From Acidobacteriota bacterium (lineage in GTDB: Bacteria > Acidobacteriota > Blastocatellia > Pyrinomonadales > Pyrinomonadaceae): a stretch of DNA of 11,184 nucleotides. Below the pieces are notes generated by a model. That model was not told the DNA's origin. It worked only from the letters and a program-made list of their open reading frames with translations, and searched no databases. Below, piece after piece: positions 6,571 through 11,184 of this stretch. The stretch spans positions 958 to 12,141 of the forward strand of contig JAHEEZ010000099.1 in NCBI GenBank assembly GCA_024640445.1, written 5' to 3'. The position numbers were made by a program, and so were the translations under genes. How positions within the stretch are numbered: the first letter of the stretch is position 1; each line of letters begins with the position of its first letter.

Positions 6571-6996
6571 ATGGAATGGCTGACGAGTTACTGGCAGTCT
6601 CTTAGCTGGGGCAGCATCGCGCTTGGCGCAGGGGTCTTTGTATTTTCTCTTGCTCTGAGCTTCGCGGCGATCGTGATCGTGATGGTCAAGATCCCGGAAA
6701 ACTATTTCAGCTCCCATTACGAACAGGACTTTCTTCCTAACAGTTCCTGGCTTGTCCGCTGGGGAGCCGTAATACTGAAAAACCTTTTAGGAGTCTTTCT
6801 TATACTTCTTGGAGTGCTTCTCTCGCTCCCTGGCGTGCCCGGACAGGGCATACTTACGATCCTTCTCGGGGTGATAATGCTCGACATTCCGGGCAAGCGC
6901 CCGCTTGAGGCAAGGATAATCAAACGGCCGAACGTGCTTTCGGCGGTCAACCGCCTCCGCGGCAGATTTGGAAAGCCGCCTATGGTAATGGACTGA
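6571..6996 (+). CDS. PGPGW-type transmembrane protein of unknown function
   Basis: The 141-residue product (from the ATG at 6571) has a first membrane helix at about 16-39. A soluble stretch with KIPENYFSSHYEQDF follows, then a second helix (about 66-86), a turn LPGVPGQG (86-93) and a third helix (about 94-106). It ends in a basic tail. The two helices around a Pro-Gly turn and the following LDIPGKRPLEARI match what I recall of the putative transmembrane PGPGW family, whose function is unknown. An in-frame TTG at 6559 would add four residues; ATG is preferred although neither has a strong ribosome site. It begins 25 bases after the phosphatidyltransferase stop and ends one base before the next gene, so it is almost surely translated from the same message. 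A role in membrane or lipid homeostasis is only inferred from this context. Confidence 0.75.
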   Translation: MEWLTSYWQSLSWGSIALGAGVFVFSLALSFAAIVIVMVKIPENYFSSHYEQDFLPNSSWLVRWGAVILKNLLGVFLILLGVLLSLPGVPGQGILTILLGVIMLDIPGKRPLEARIIKRPNVLSAVNRLRGRFGKPPMVMD

Positions 6997-6997
6997 G

Positions 6998-7285
6998 ATG
7001 GGATTGCTCGACCGGTTCAGAAAGATCAAGGACGATGATCCGGAAAGGACACGCCGGAACCATTTGCTGGCGAACGGCAGGCTTACTGACGGCATTATCA
7101 TCGATACGCAGATCGAAGGGGGACGGGAGATGGTCCGCTTTGAGTACGTCGTTCAGGGCGTACAGTTCGAGTGCTTCGAGTTTCTGACACATGAGCAGAT
7201 TCTGCGGCCTCAGGACTACGCACCGGGCGCCTCCGTCGGGGTCAGGTACGACCCAAGAAGTCATAGCAATTCAATAGTCGTCTGA
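6998..7285 (+). CDS. Small DUF3592-like beta-rich protein
   Basis: This 95-residue protein has a charged N-terminus (MGLLDRFRKIKDDD). A likely beta-barrel-like domain follows: GRLTDGIIIDTQ, then REMVRFEYVVQGVQFECFEF, then PGASVGVRYDPRSHSNSIVV at the end. The closing pattern PGxxVxVRYDPxxxxxSxVV resembles DUF3592-type domains. It has no membrane helix or signal peptide, whereas many relatives are membrane-attached. Its ATG is one base after the stop of the preceding membrane protein, and its TGA overlaps the accC ATG as TGATG (7283-7287), so translation of the three is probably coupled. No function can be assigned. It may work with its membrane-protein neighbour. Confidence 0.7.
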   Translation: MGLLDRFRKIKDDDPERTRRNHLLANGRLTDGIIIDTQIEGGREMVRFEYVVQGVQFECFEFLTHEQILRPQDYAPGASVGVRYDPRSHSNSIVV

Positions 7286-8799
7286 TGTTTATGTTCAAGA
7301 AGATCCTGATCGCAAACCGGGGCGAGATAGCGGTCCGCGTGATGCGCGCGTGTCGTGAGATGGGTATCTCCACGGTCGCGGTGTACTCGGAACCGGACGC
7401 CGATGCCCTGCACGTAAGGATGGCGGACGAAGCGTGCCTGATCGGACCGGCGCAGTCTGCGGAGAGCTATCTGCGCGGAGACAAGATAATCGCGGCAGCC
7501 AAAGAAACGGGCGCCGAGGCGATCCACCCCGGATACGGATTTCTTTCGGAAAACGCGGGCTTCGTGCGGCAGGTAGCCGATGCGGGACTTGTCTTCATAG
7601 GCCCTGCGCCGGAGGCGATGGAATCGATGGGCGGCAAGATTTCCGCAAGAAAGATCGCGATCGCTGCCGGTGTTCCGGTCGTGCCCGGAACCACAGAACC
7701 ACTTGCGTCTTTTGAGGATGCTCAGAAGACCGCTGTAGAGGTTGGATATCCGGTGATGCTGAAAGCGGCGGCGGGCGGCGGTGGGAAGGGTATGAGGCTC
7801 GTCGACGAGCCGAAGGAACTCAGATCCGCGTTCGACAACGCGCGCTCTGAAGCACTGGCGGGTTTCGGCGACGATTCGGTTTACATCGAGAAGGCGGTGT
7901 TGAAGCCGAGGCACATCGAGATCCAGGTCATCTCTGACACTCACGGCAACTACGCGCATCTGGGCGAACGCGAATGCTCGATTCAGAGGCGGCATCAGAA
8001 GGTGATAGAGGAAAGTCCTTCACCGATCAATGATGCCGACTTACGGGCGAGAATGGGTGAGTGTGCGGTCAAGGTGGCAAAAGCGGTCGAGTATGTCGGG
8101 GCCGGCACGGTCGAGTTCCTTGTGTCGGACGTTGACAGGTCATTTTACTTTCTGGAGATGAACACAAGGCTTCAGGTGGAGCATCCGGTAACTGAGTTGG
8201 TAACGGGGATCGACATCGTCCGCGAACAGATCAACATTGCGGCGGGCCGGGAACTTTCCTTCTCGCAGTCCGACGTCGAAATGCGCGGACACGCGATCGA
8301 ATGCAGGGTATATGCCGAGGATCCCGAGAATAATTTTCTTCCGTCACCCGGCCGGATCCGCAGACTGAGACTCCCGCAGGGACCCGGTGTCCGAGACGAC
8401 GGCGGCGTTTACGAAGGTGCGGACGTGTCCATACATTACGATCCCATGATCTCGAAGTTGTGCGCATATGGCCGCGACCGTATGGAAGCGATCGAGCGGA
8501 TGCGGCGGGCGTTGGTCGAATATCGTGTCGAGGGGATCAAAACTACGATACCCTTCTTCCGCGAAGTGCTGGCTGACGAGGTTTTCGTCGCCGGAACTCT
8601 GGATACCGGATTCATAAAGGGATTCAACGAGCGCAGGCGCGAAAGCGATGTGGCCATTGAGGCTGAAGACCTCGCGACGATCGCGGCGGCTCTGGAGTTC
8701 ACCAGTGCTTCTAAAGCCAAAGGCAAGCAGCCCGCCGCGTCTAAGGGCGAGAGCAGATGGGCAAGCGCGGCGAGGATTGCCGGATTACGAGACCGGTAG
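7285..8799 (+). CDS. accC: Biotin carboxylase subunit of an acyl-CoA carboxylase
   Basis: AccC carboxylates biotin on its carrier protein using ATP and bicarbonate, the first half reaction of acetyl-CoA carboxylase (fatty acid synthesis) or of propionyl-CoA-type carboxylases. The order is the N-terminal KKILIANRGEIAVRV domain, the ATP-grasp with glycine loop KAAAGGGGKGM (160-170), GERECSIQRRHQK, and EMNTRLQVEHPVTE (291-304). E291, R295 and E299 correspond to E288, R292 and E296 of the E. coli enzyme. The 504 residues exceed E. coli AccC (449). The extra C-terminal tail (about 450-504) holds an EDLATIAAALEF helix, a Lys/Ala-rich linker and SRWASAARIAGLR, but no biotinyl AMKM motif, so carrier and carboxyltransferase are encoded elsewhere. 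The ATG at 7285 overlaps the upstream stop; the ATG at 7291 gives the classical MFKKILIANRG start. Confidence 0.94.
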   Translation: MFMFKKILIANRGEIAVRVMRACREMGISTVAVYSEPDADALHVRMADEACLIGPAQSAESYLRGDKIIAAAKETGAEAIHPGYGFLSENAGFVRQVADAGLVFIGPAPEAMESMGGKISARKIAIAAGVPVVPGTTEPLASFEDAQKTAVEVGYPVMLKAAAGGGGKGMRLVDEPKELRSAFDNARSEALAGFGDDSVYIEKAVLKPRHIEIQVISDTHGNYAHLGERECSIQRRHQKVIEESPSPINDADLRARMGECAVKVAKAVEYVGAGTVEFLVSDVDRSFYFLEMNTRLQVEHPVTELVTGIDIVREQINIAAGRELSFSQSDVEMRGHAIECRVYAEDPENNFLPSPGRIRRLRLPQGPGVRDDGGVYEGADVSIHYDPMISKLCAYGRDRMEAIERMRRALVEYRVEGIKTTIPFFREVLADEVFVAGTLDTGFIKGFNERRRESDVAIEAEDLATIAAALEFTSASKAKGKQPAASKGESRWASAARIAGLRDR

Positions 8800-8850
8800 T
8801 GACTTGTTCTGATAGATCAGTGAAATTCAAGGGATGCGGAGAAGCTTGTT

Positions 8851-9069
8851 ATGAAAGAAACGCTTAGGGAAATGATAGGCAGAACAGTCGATGTCTCGTT
8901 CGGGAACACGGCTGTGGTTCGCGGCAAGGTCGCGGCAGTTGAACATGACGTGTTGATGCTGGACGATGACGAAGATCGCAGGATCTTCGTCTCGATCGAC
9001 AGGATCGCGTTCTGTCTGGAGGTCAAGGAGCACGAGCCTCGCGCAGGGTTCATGAACAAACTTGATTAG
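8851..9069 (+). CDS. Small Sm-like (Lsm-fold) protein, hypothetical
   Basis: This 72-residue protein opens with a short helix (MKETLREMIG). A strand-rich pattern follows: RTVDVSFGNTAVVRGKVAAVEHDVLMLDDDEDRRIFVSIDRIAF, taken in parts. A short helix, then xVxVxxGxxxxxGxVxxVxxDxLxLxDxxxxxxxVxIxxIxx, is the Sm1/Sm2-like layout of small Lsm-fold proteins. A polar tail (KEHEPRAGFMNKLD) closes it. Hfq-specific motifs are absent, so RNA binding or oligomerisation is only a possibility. A good ribosome site, GGAG (8838-8841), lies nine bases upstream. The 51-base gap to accC has no clear terminator, so it may be the last gene of the cluster, which ends at the terminator at 9182-9212. Confidence 0.75.
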   Translation: MKETLREMIGRTVDVSFGNTAVVRGKVAAVEHDVLMLDDDEDRRIFVSIDRIAFCLEVKEHEPRAGFMNKLD

Positions 9070-9181
9070 GGACGATCGCGTTGCGGTTGTTGATCGATGG
9101 TATAAGTTCGGTGCCTGTTGGAAACTCTATCGGCGACATGTGATATCCCAGGTTCAGAACTTCTTCCCGCGATCCAAAACT

Positions 9182-9212
9182 AAGAAGGCCGCCCAAACCG
9201 GGCGGCCTTCTT
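9182..9212. terminator. Bidirectional rho-independent terminator between convergent genes
   Basis: AAGAAGGCCGCCC (9182-9194) and GGGCGGCCTTCTT (9200-9212) form a perfect 13-pair stem around the loop AAACC. The A/T-rich ends give a tract on either strand. It lies between the plus-strand cluster and the minus-strand NlpC/P60 gene and should serve both. The rest of 9070-9231 shows nothing else. Confidence 0.9.
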
Positions 9213-9231
9213 CAATGATTTCGATAAGGAA

Positions 9232-9918
9232 CTAATTTTCAGGTCCTTCGAACACCAACGCGCTGAGCGGTACGCGGCGAAACCCGACGATCCTCTTTTC
9301 CCAGTATCCCTCAAACTTCGAGTAAGTAATGCCCTTGCTGGTCGAGGCGTGATAAAATCCGTCCTTTCCTGCCACTATCCCGACGTGTCCAAGGCCATTG
9401 AAGAAAACCAGAGTGCCGAATCTGAACCTGTCGTCACCGGACACCGGCTCAAACGTCTGCCAAAAGTTTGCGGCGCTGGTCCTTGGGAACGGCAGGCCAG
9501 CTTCTTCAAATACTTTCCACACAAAACCGGAGCAATCGTAGGTGTTCGGTCCCTGGGTCCCGTAAACATACCGGATTCCCATCTTTTCACGGATCGAGTT
9601 AAGCATCATCGCCTGGAACGTAGCGCTGTAAGATGCAGAAGATGACTTATTAGCCGCGGTGGTCAACGAGGCCGATCCTGTCTTCTTGATCAGCGATTTG
9701 GGCTCTTCCTCGCGGATGACCCTGACTTCGTTGGTCAATCCCTGGGGACGCCGGACGGGTTGGTTCGATTCGACGGGTGCTGGTGTGGTCTTGTTTGTCT
9801 TTTCTACGATCCTGTCGCGGTCCTGAGCGAAGGAAGAAGACGCAAAAAACACGAACAAGAACAATGCTGCGAGTGTTAGTGTTACCGGAGTTTTACCGGA
9901 GGGAATTGATAATTTCAT
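9232..9918 (-). CDS. Secreted NlpC/P60 family peptidoglycan endopeptidase
   Basis: NlpC/P60 enzymes hydrolyse peptide stems of peptidoglycan, usually between D-gamma-glutamyl and meso-diaminopimelate, outside the inner membrane. The 228-residue product has a signal peptide (about 1-31, with basic start, hydrophobic VTLTLAALFLFVFFASSS and a likely cut after SFA at 31). A disordered Thr/Pro/Asn/Lys-rich linker follows (about 33-98), then the catalytic domain (about 100-218). C129 in YDCSGFVW is the nucleophile, with H178 in GLGHVGIV and H190 in FYHAS completing the usual Cys-His-His set. No LysM or SH3 binding domain is seen, so targeting may rely on the linker. The gene is alone on its transcript, with a candidate promoter and hairpin leader upstream and a shared terminator downstream. 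No Shine-Dalgarno is visible before the ATG. Confidence 0.93.
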   Translation of the reverse strand: MKLSIPSGKTPVTLTLAALFLFVFFASSSFAQDRDRIVEKTNKTTPAPVESNQPVRRPQGLTNEVRVIREEEPKSLIKKTGSASLTTAANKSSSASYSATFQAMMLNSIREKMGIRYVYGTQGPNTYDCSGFVWKVFEEAGLPFPRTSAANFWQTFEPVSGDDRFRFGTLVFFNGLGHVGIVAGKDGFYHASTSKGITYSKFEGYWEKRIVGFRRVPLSALVFEGPEN

Positions 9919-9961
9919 AAATCGGATCTGGGAGGGGGTCTGCGGTTCTCGGCGAATGAGG

Positions 9962-9992
9962 GCGCCTTTCTAAAAGAAATCCGGAAAGGCGC
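9962..9992 (-). promoter_or_regulatory. Hairpin in the NlpC/P60 leader
   Basis: GCGCCTTTC (9962-9970) and GAAAGGCGC (9984-9992) form a perfect nine-pair stem with a 13-base loop. It ends 43 bases upstream of the NlpC/P60 ATG and would lie in the leader if the promoter at 10029-10056 is used. There is no T tract on the minus strand, so a stability or translation-control role is more likely than termination. Confidence 0.5.
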
Positions 9993-10028
9993 TAAAATTC
10001 CAATACCGGTGAGAATTGCCGCAATGCG

Positions 10029-10056
10029 TTTCTATTTGTAAAAGATTTTGTGTCAA
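10029..10056 (-). promoter_or_regulatory. Candidate sigma70-type promoter for the NlpC/P60 gene
   Basis: On the minus strand a perfect TTGACA (10056-10051) is followed by a 16-base spacer and TAGAAA (10034-10029, 4/6 to TATAAT). Transcription would begin near 10022 and give a leader of about 100 bases. An inverted repeat, AAGAGAC-N9-GTCTCTT (10056-10078), abuts the -35 and could be an operator. Confidence 0.45.
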
Positions 10057-10210
10057 AGAGACGAAGGGATTGTCTCTTAAAATCGGAGTGAATGCAACCG
10101 GCCACACATAGTGTAACCCGGATGGGGGCTGCATTGCCAAACTAAGCTGCCCGAAAGACGAAATGCGCGAGGCCTGCCGGATTCAGAAGGGCTCCTGTGC
10201 GGAGCCCCTT
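10056..10210. other. Hairpin-rich non-coding stretch upstream of the NlpC/P60 gene
   Basis: The gap 9919-10377 has no gene. This part of it contains three foldable segments. First, AAGAGAC/GTCTCTT (10056-10062 and 10072-10078). Second, a nested fold with AATGCA/TGCATT (10091-10096, 10130-10135), CCGG/CCGG (10098-10101, 10118-10121) and ACAC/GTGT around a three-base loop (10104-10114). Third, GGGCTCC/GGAGCCC (10189-10195, 10201-10207) with loop TGTGC and flanking AAG/CTT. I compared it by eye with known elements (c-di-AMP, cobalamin, c-di-GMP and TPP riboswitches, RNase P, SRP RNA) and recognised none. It could be an unknown structured RNA or palindromic regulatory DNA. The remaining 10211-10324 shows nothing convincing. 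Confidence 0.35.
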
Positions 10211-10324
10211 TGACCTGCCACCATTGCCCGGCGTCTCAATGCCTGACCTTCCGTCGTTCCTTAAGTTGTCCTTTCGATACTAATGGACAGTTTGAATCGG
10301 AGCGGACTTCCAATAACAGGGAAA

Positions 10325-10357
10325 TAAAAAGCGGGACCAGCCAAGAGGCGGGTCCCG
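10325..10357 (-). terminator. Rho-independent terminator of the A-type carrier gene
   Basis: On the minus strand CGGGACC (10357-10351) pairs with GGTCCCG (10338-10332) around a 12-base loop, then C and TTTTT (10330-10326) followed by ATTT. It begins about 20 bases after the stop codon of the carrier gene. Confidence 0.85.
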
Positions 10358-10377
10358 AATGAAGTTGGCAGGAAGAA

Positions 10378-10734
10378 CTACGCTGAAAAAGAAGATCCGC
10401 AACCGCATCCGCCGGTCGCGTTGGGATTCTCGAATGTGAAGCCGGAACCCATCATGTTCGTCACATGATCAATCGTGATCCCGTTCAGGTACTGCGCTGA
10501 GAACATGTCTACAAAGAGCCGGATCCCGTCTCGGTCGATCACGAAATCGCCCTGTCTAGACTCCTCTTCAATGTTCAGGCTGTACTGAAAACCGGAGCAT
10601 CCGCCCGGAACCACACGGACCCTAAGGCCGGACGTTTCCGGGAGATCTTCCTCGCTTTGCATGAACTTTTTGATCTCTTCAACCGCCGGAGGCGTGACGA
10701 CGAGTTCCAATTCGGGTGTTGCGACTGCTGACAT
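10378..10734 (-). CDS. erpA: A-type iron-sulfur cluster carrier, ErpA/IscA-like
   Basis: A-type carriers receive Fe-S clusters from the scaffold and hand them to apo-proteins in the cytoplasm. The 118-residue protein has the three conserved cysteines at C46 (PGGCSGFQY), C110 and C112 (GGCGCGSSFSA). Between them is the HesB-like core with VDMFSAQYLNGITIDHV. The NPNA...CGCGSSFS ending is closer to ErpA than to E. coli IscA, so erpA is preferred, but IscA or SufA naming cannot be excluded. The first 10 residues are a variable tail. A ribosome site AGGAGA (10751-10746) lies 11 bases before the ATG. The neighbour upstream on the same strand is an Mrp-type Fe-S ATPase, which fits a Fe-S assembly pair. 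A promoter sits between them and a terminator follows, so the gene can be expressed alone. Confidence 0.93.
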   Translation of the reverse strand: MSAVATPELELVVTPPAVEEIKKFMQSEEDLPETSGLRVRVVPGGCSGFQYSLNIEEESRQGDFVIDRDGIRLFVDMFSAQYLNGITIDHVTNMMGSGFTFENPNATGGCGCGSSFSA

Positions 10735-10796
10735 AATTTGAAATTTCTCCTGATATAAAGAGTACAGATCTTAATCGAATCTTTACTTAAAAATCA

Positions 10797-10825
10797 ATTT
10801 TACAGAAAAGTGGTTTTTGAGACAA
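10797..10825 (-). promoter_or_regulatory. Sigma70-type promoter for the A-type carrier gene
   Basis: On the minus strand TTGTCT (10825-10820, 4/6) is followed by a 17-base spacer and TAAAAT (10802-10797, 5/6 to TATAAT). The transcript would start near 10790 with a leader of about 55 bases, AT-rich compared with the surroundings. The -35 begins about ten bases after the mrp stop codon. Confidence 0.55.
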
Positions 10826-10835
10826 GTGCTCGCGC

Positions 10836-11184
10836 CTAAGCCCGGGACATGATTACCAGTTCCGGCTTCATCGCTTCGATCGATATCTGTCGCGCCACTT
10901 CTTCAGCTACCTTTCTGAATGCGGCCGCTTGCGGAGATTCGGGATGAGATACGACGACCGGTGTTCCCTTGTCGCCTCCTTCTCGGACCTCAAGCCCGAT
11001 CGGGACCTCACCCAGGAACGGTATTCCATGGATATCCGCAAAGTCCGATCCTCCGCCTTCGCCGAAGATGTTGTAACGCTTGTCCGGCATATCGGGCGGC
11101 ACGAAATATGACATGTTCTCGATCACACCGAGGACCGGCACCGCGACCTGTTCGAACATCTTCAAAGCCCGGGTTACGTCCGAA
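10836..11184 (-). CDS. mrp: Mrp/ApbC/NBP35-type P-loop ATPase, C-terminal part (N-terminus beyond window)
   Basis: Mrp proteins are MinD-like ATPases that bind and transfer Fe-S clusters. The frame is open to the right edge; 115 codons are visible, beginning SDVTRALKMFEQV, and the Walker A region is outside. The diagnostic segment is VPVLGVIENMSYF, followed by a region ending in IFGEGGGSDFA, then GIPFLGEVPIGLEVREGGDKGTPVV and a C-terminal helix. In most bacterial Mrp proteins ENMSYF is followed by CPHC, the cluster-binding CxxC. Here the same place reads VPPDMPDKRYN and has no cysteine, nor is there any other cysteine in the visible part. I recall similar replacements in some other phyla, so this may be a lineage trait. 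It lies upstream of the A-type carrier gene on the same strand. Confidence 0.9.
   Translation of the reverse strand, partial: SDVTRALKMFEQVAVPVLGVIENMSYFVPPDMPDKRYNIFGEGGGSDFADIHGIPFLGEVPIGLEVREGGDKGTPVVVSHPESPQAAAFRKVAEEVARQISIEAMKPELVIMSRA

Noticed and set aside
4632..7664. Three copies of the palindrome GCGATCGC (4632-4639, 5262-5269, 7657-7664), reminiscent of the HIP1 repeat of cyanobacteria
   Set aside because: All are in coding sequence where Ala-Ile codons GCG and ATC are frequent in this genome, so codon use alone may explain them; genome-wide counts would be needed.
7261..7995. A 244-codon open frame antisense to accC
   Set aside because: Same reason: the plus strand carries an unmistakable biotin carboxylase and the antisense product is Arg/His-rich without family signatures.
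8811..8828. ctgatagatcag palindrome between accC and the Sm-like gene as a terminator
   Set aside because: The loop would be two bases and no T run follows; it is too short to be meaningful.
10081..10260. Possible RNase P RNA, SRP RNA or cobalamin/c-di-AMP riboswitch in the gap upstream of the NlpC/P60 gene
   Set aside because: Short resemblances (for example a ggggctccgcacagg string on the minus strand) are not supported by the conserved cores of these RNAs, which I could not find.

Overview
The window is about 11 kb of bacterial chromosome carrying mostly housekeeping genes. GC content looks moderate to high by eye. Many genes lack a strong Shine-Dalgarno sequence. Three things together are compatible with an environmental Gram-negative lineage such as Acidobacteriota (Blastocatellia-like): a phosphofructokinase of the mixed Gly/Lys type, an Mrp protein without its CxxC, and intergenic islands of short interspersed repeats. 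That placement is an inference and is not proven by any marker gene here. I found no rRNA, tRNA, CRISPR array, transposase or phage gene.

Left block (1-2328, all minus strand): a glycosyltransferase of family 2, then pdxJ (vitamin B6 synthesis), then the start of an iron-sulfur electron-transfer subunit that runs off the left edge. The gaps between these three genes are filled with short interspersed repeats. One is a nested inverted-repeat island (342-783). The other is an ATTGATC-type inverted repeat (1524-1600). The stop codons of both pdxJ and the glycosyltransferase lie inside repeat arms.

Central block (2439-9069, all plus strand): ctpA, an S41 processing protease with a membrane anchor and a PDZ domain, stands divergent to the glycosyltransferase. 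An intrinsic terminator follows ctpA. Next comes a tight cluster: pfkA (glycolysis), greA (transcript cleavage factor), a CDP-alcohol phosphatidyltransferase (phospholipid head groups), a PGPGW-type membrane protein, a small DUF3592-like protein, accC (biotin carboxylase) and a small Sm-like protein. Spacings of 36, 36, 25, 1 and -1 bases indicate one transcript from pfkA to accC, joining glycolysis, lipid precursors and membrane assembly with a transcription factor.

Right block (9182-11184, minus strand): a textbook bidirectional terminator separates the central cluster from a secreted NlpC/P60 peptidoglycan hydrolase. A gap of about 460 bases, rich in hairpins and without a gene, lies between it and an A-type Fe-S carrier (ErpA/IscA-like). 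The C-terminal part of an Mrp/ApbC-type P-loop ATPase follows and runs off the right edge. The last two are both Fe-S cluster assembly proteins and sit in the same orientation, with a good promoter in front of the carrier.

The most interesting material is not a gene system. It is the repeat island around pdxJ, the structured gap upstream of the NlpC/P60 gene, and the atypical residues in PfkA and Mrp. I do not see convincing evidence for a wholly new multi-gene system.
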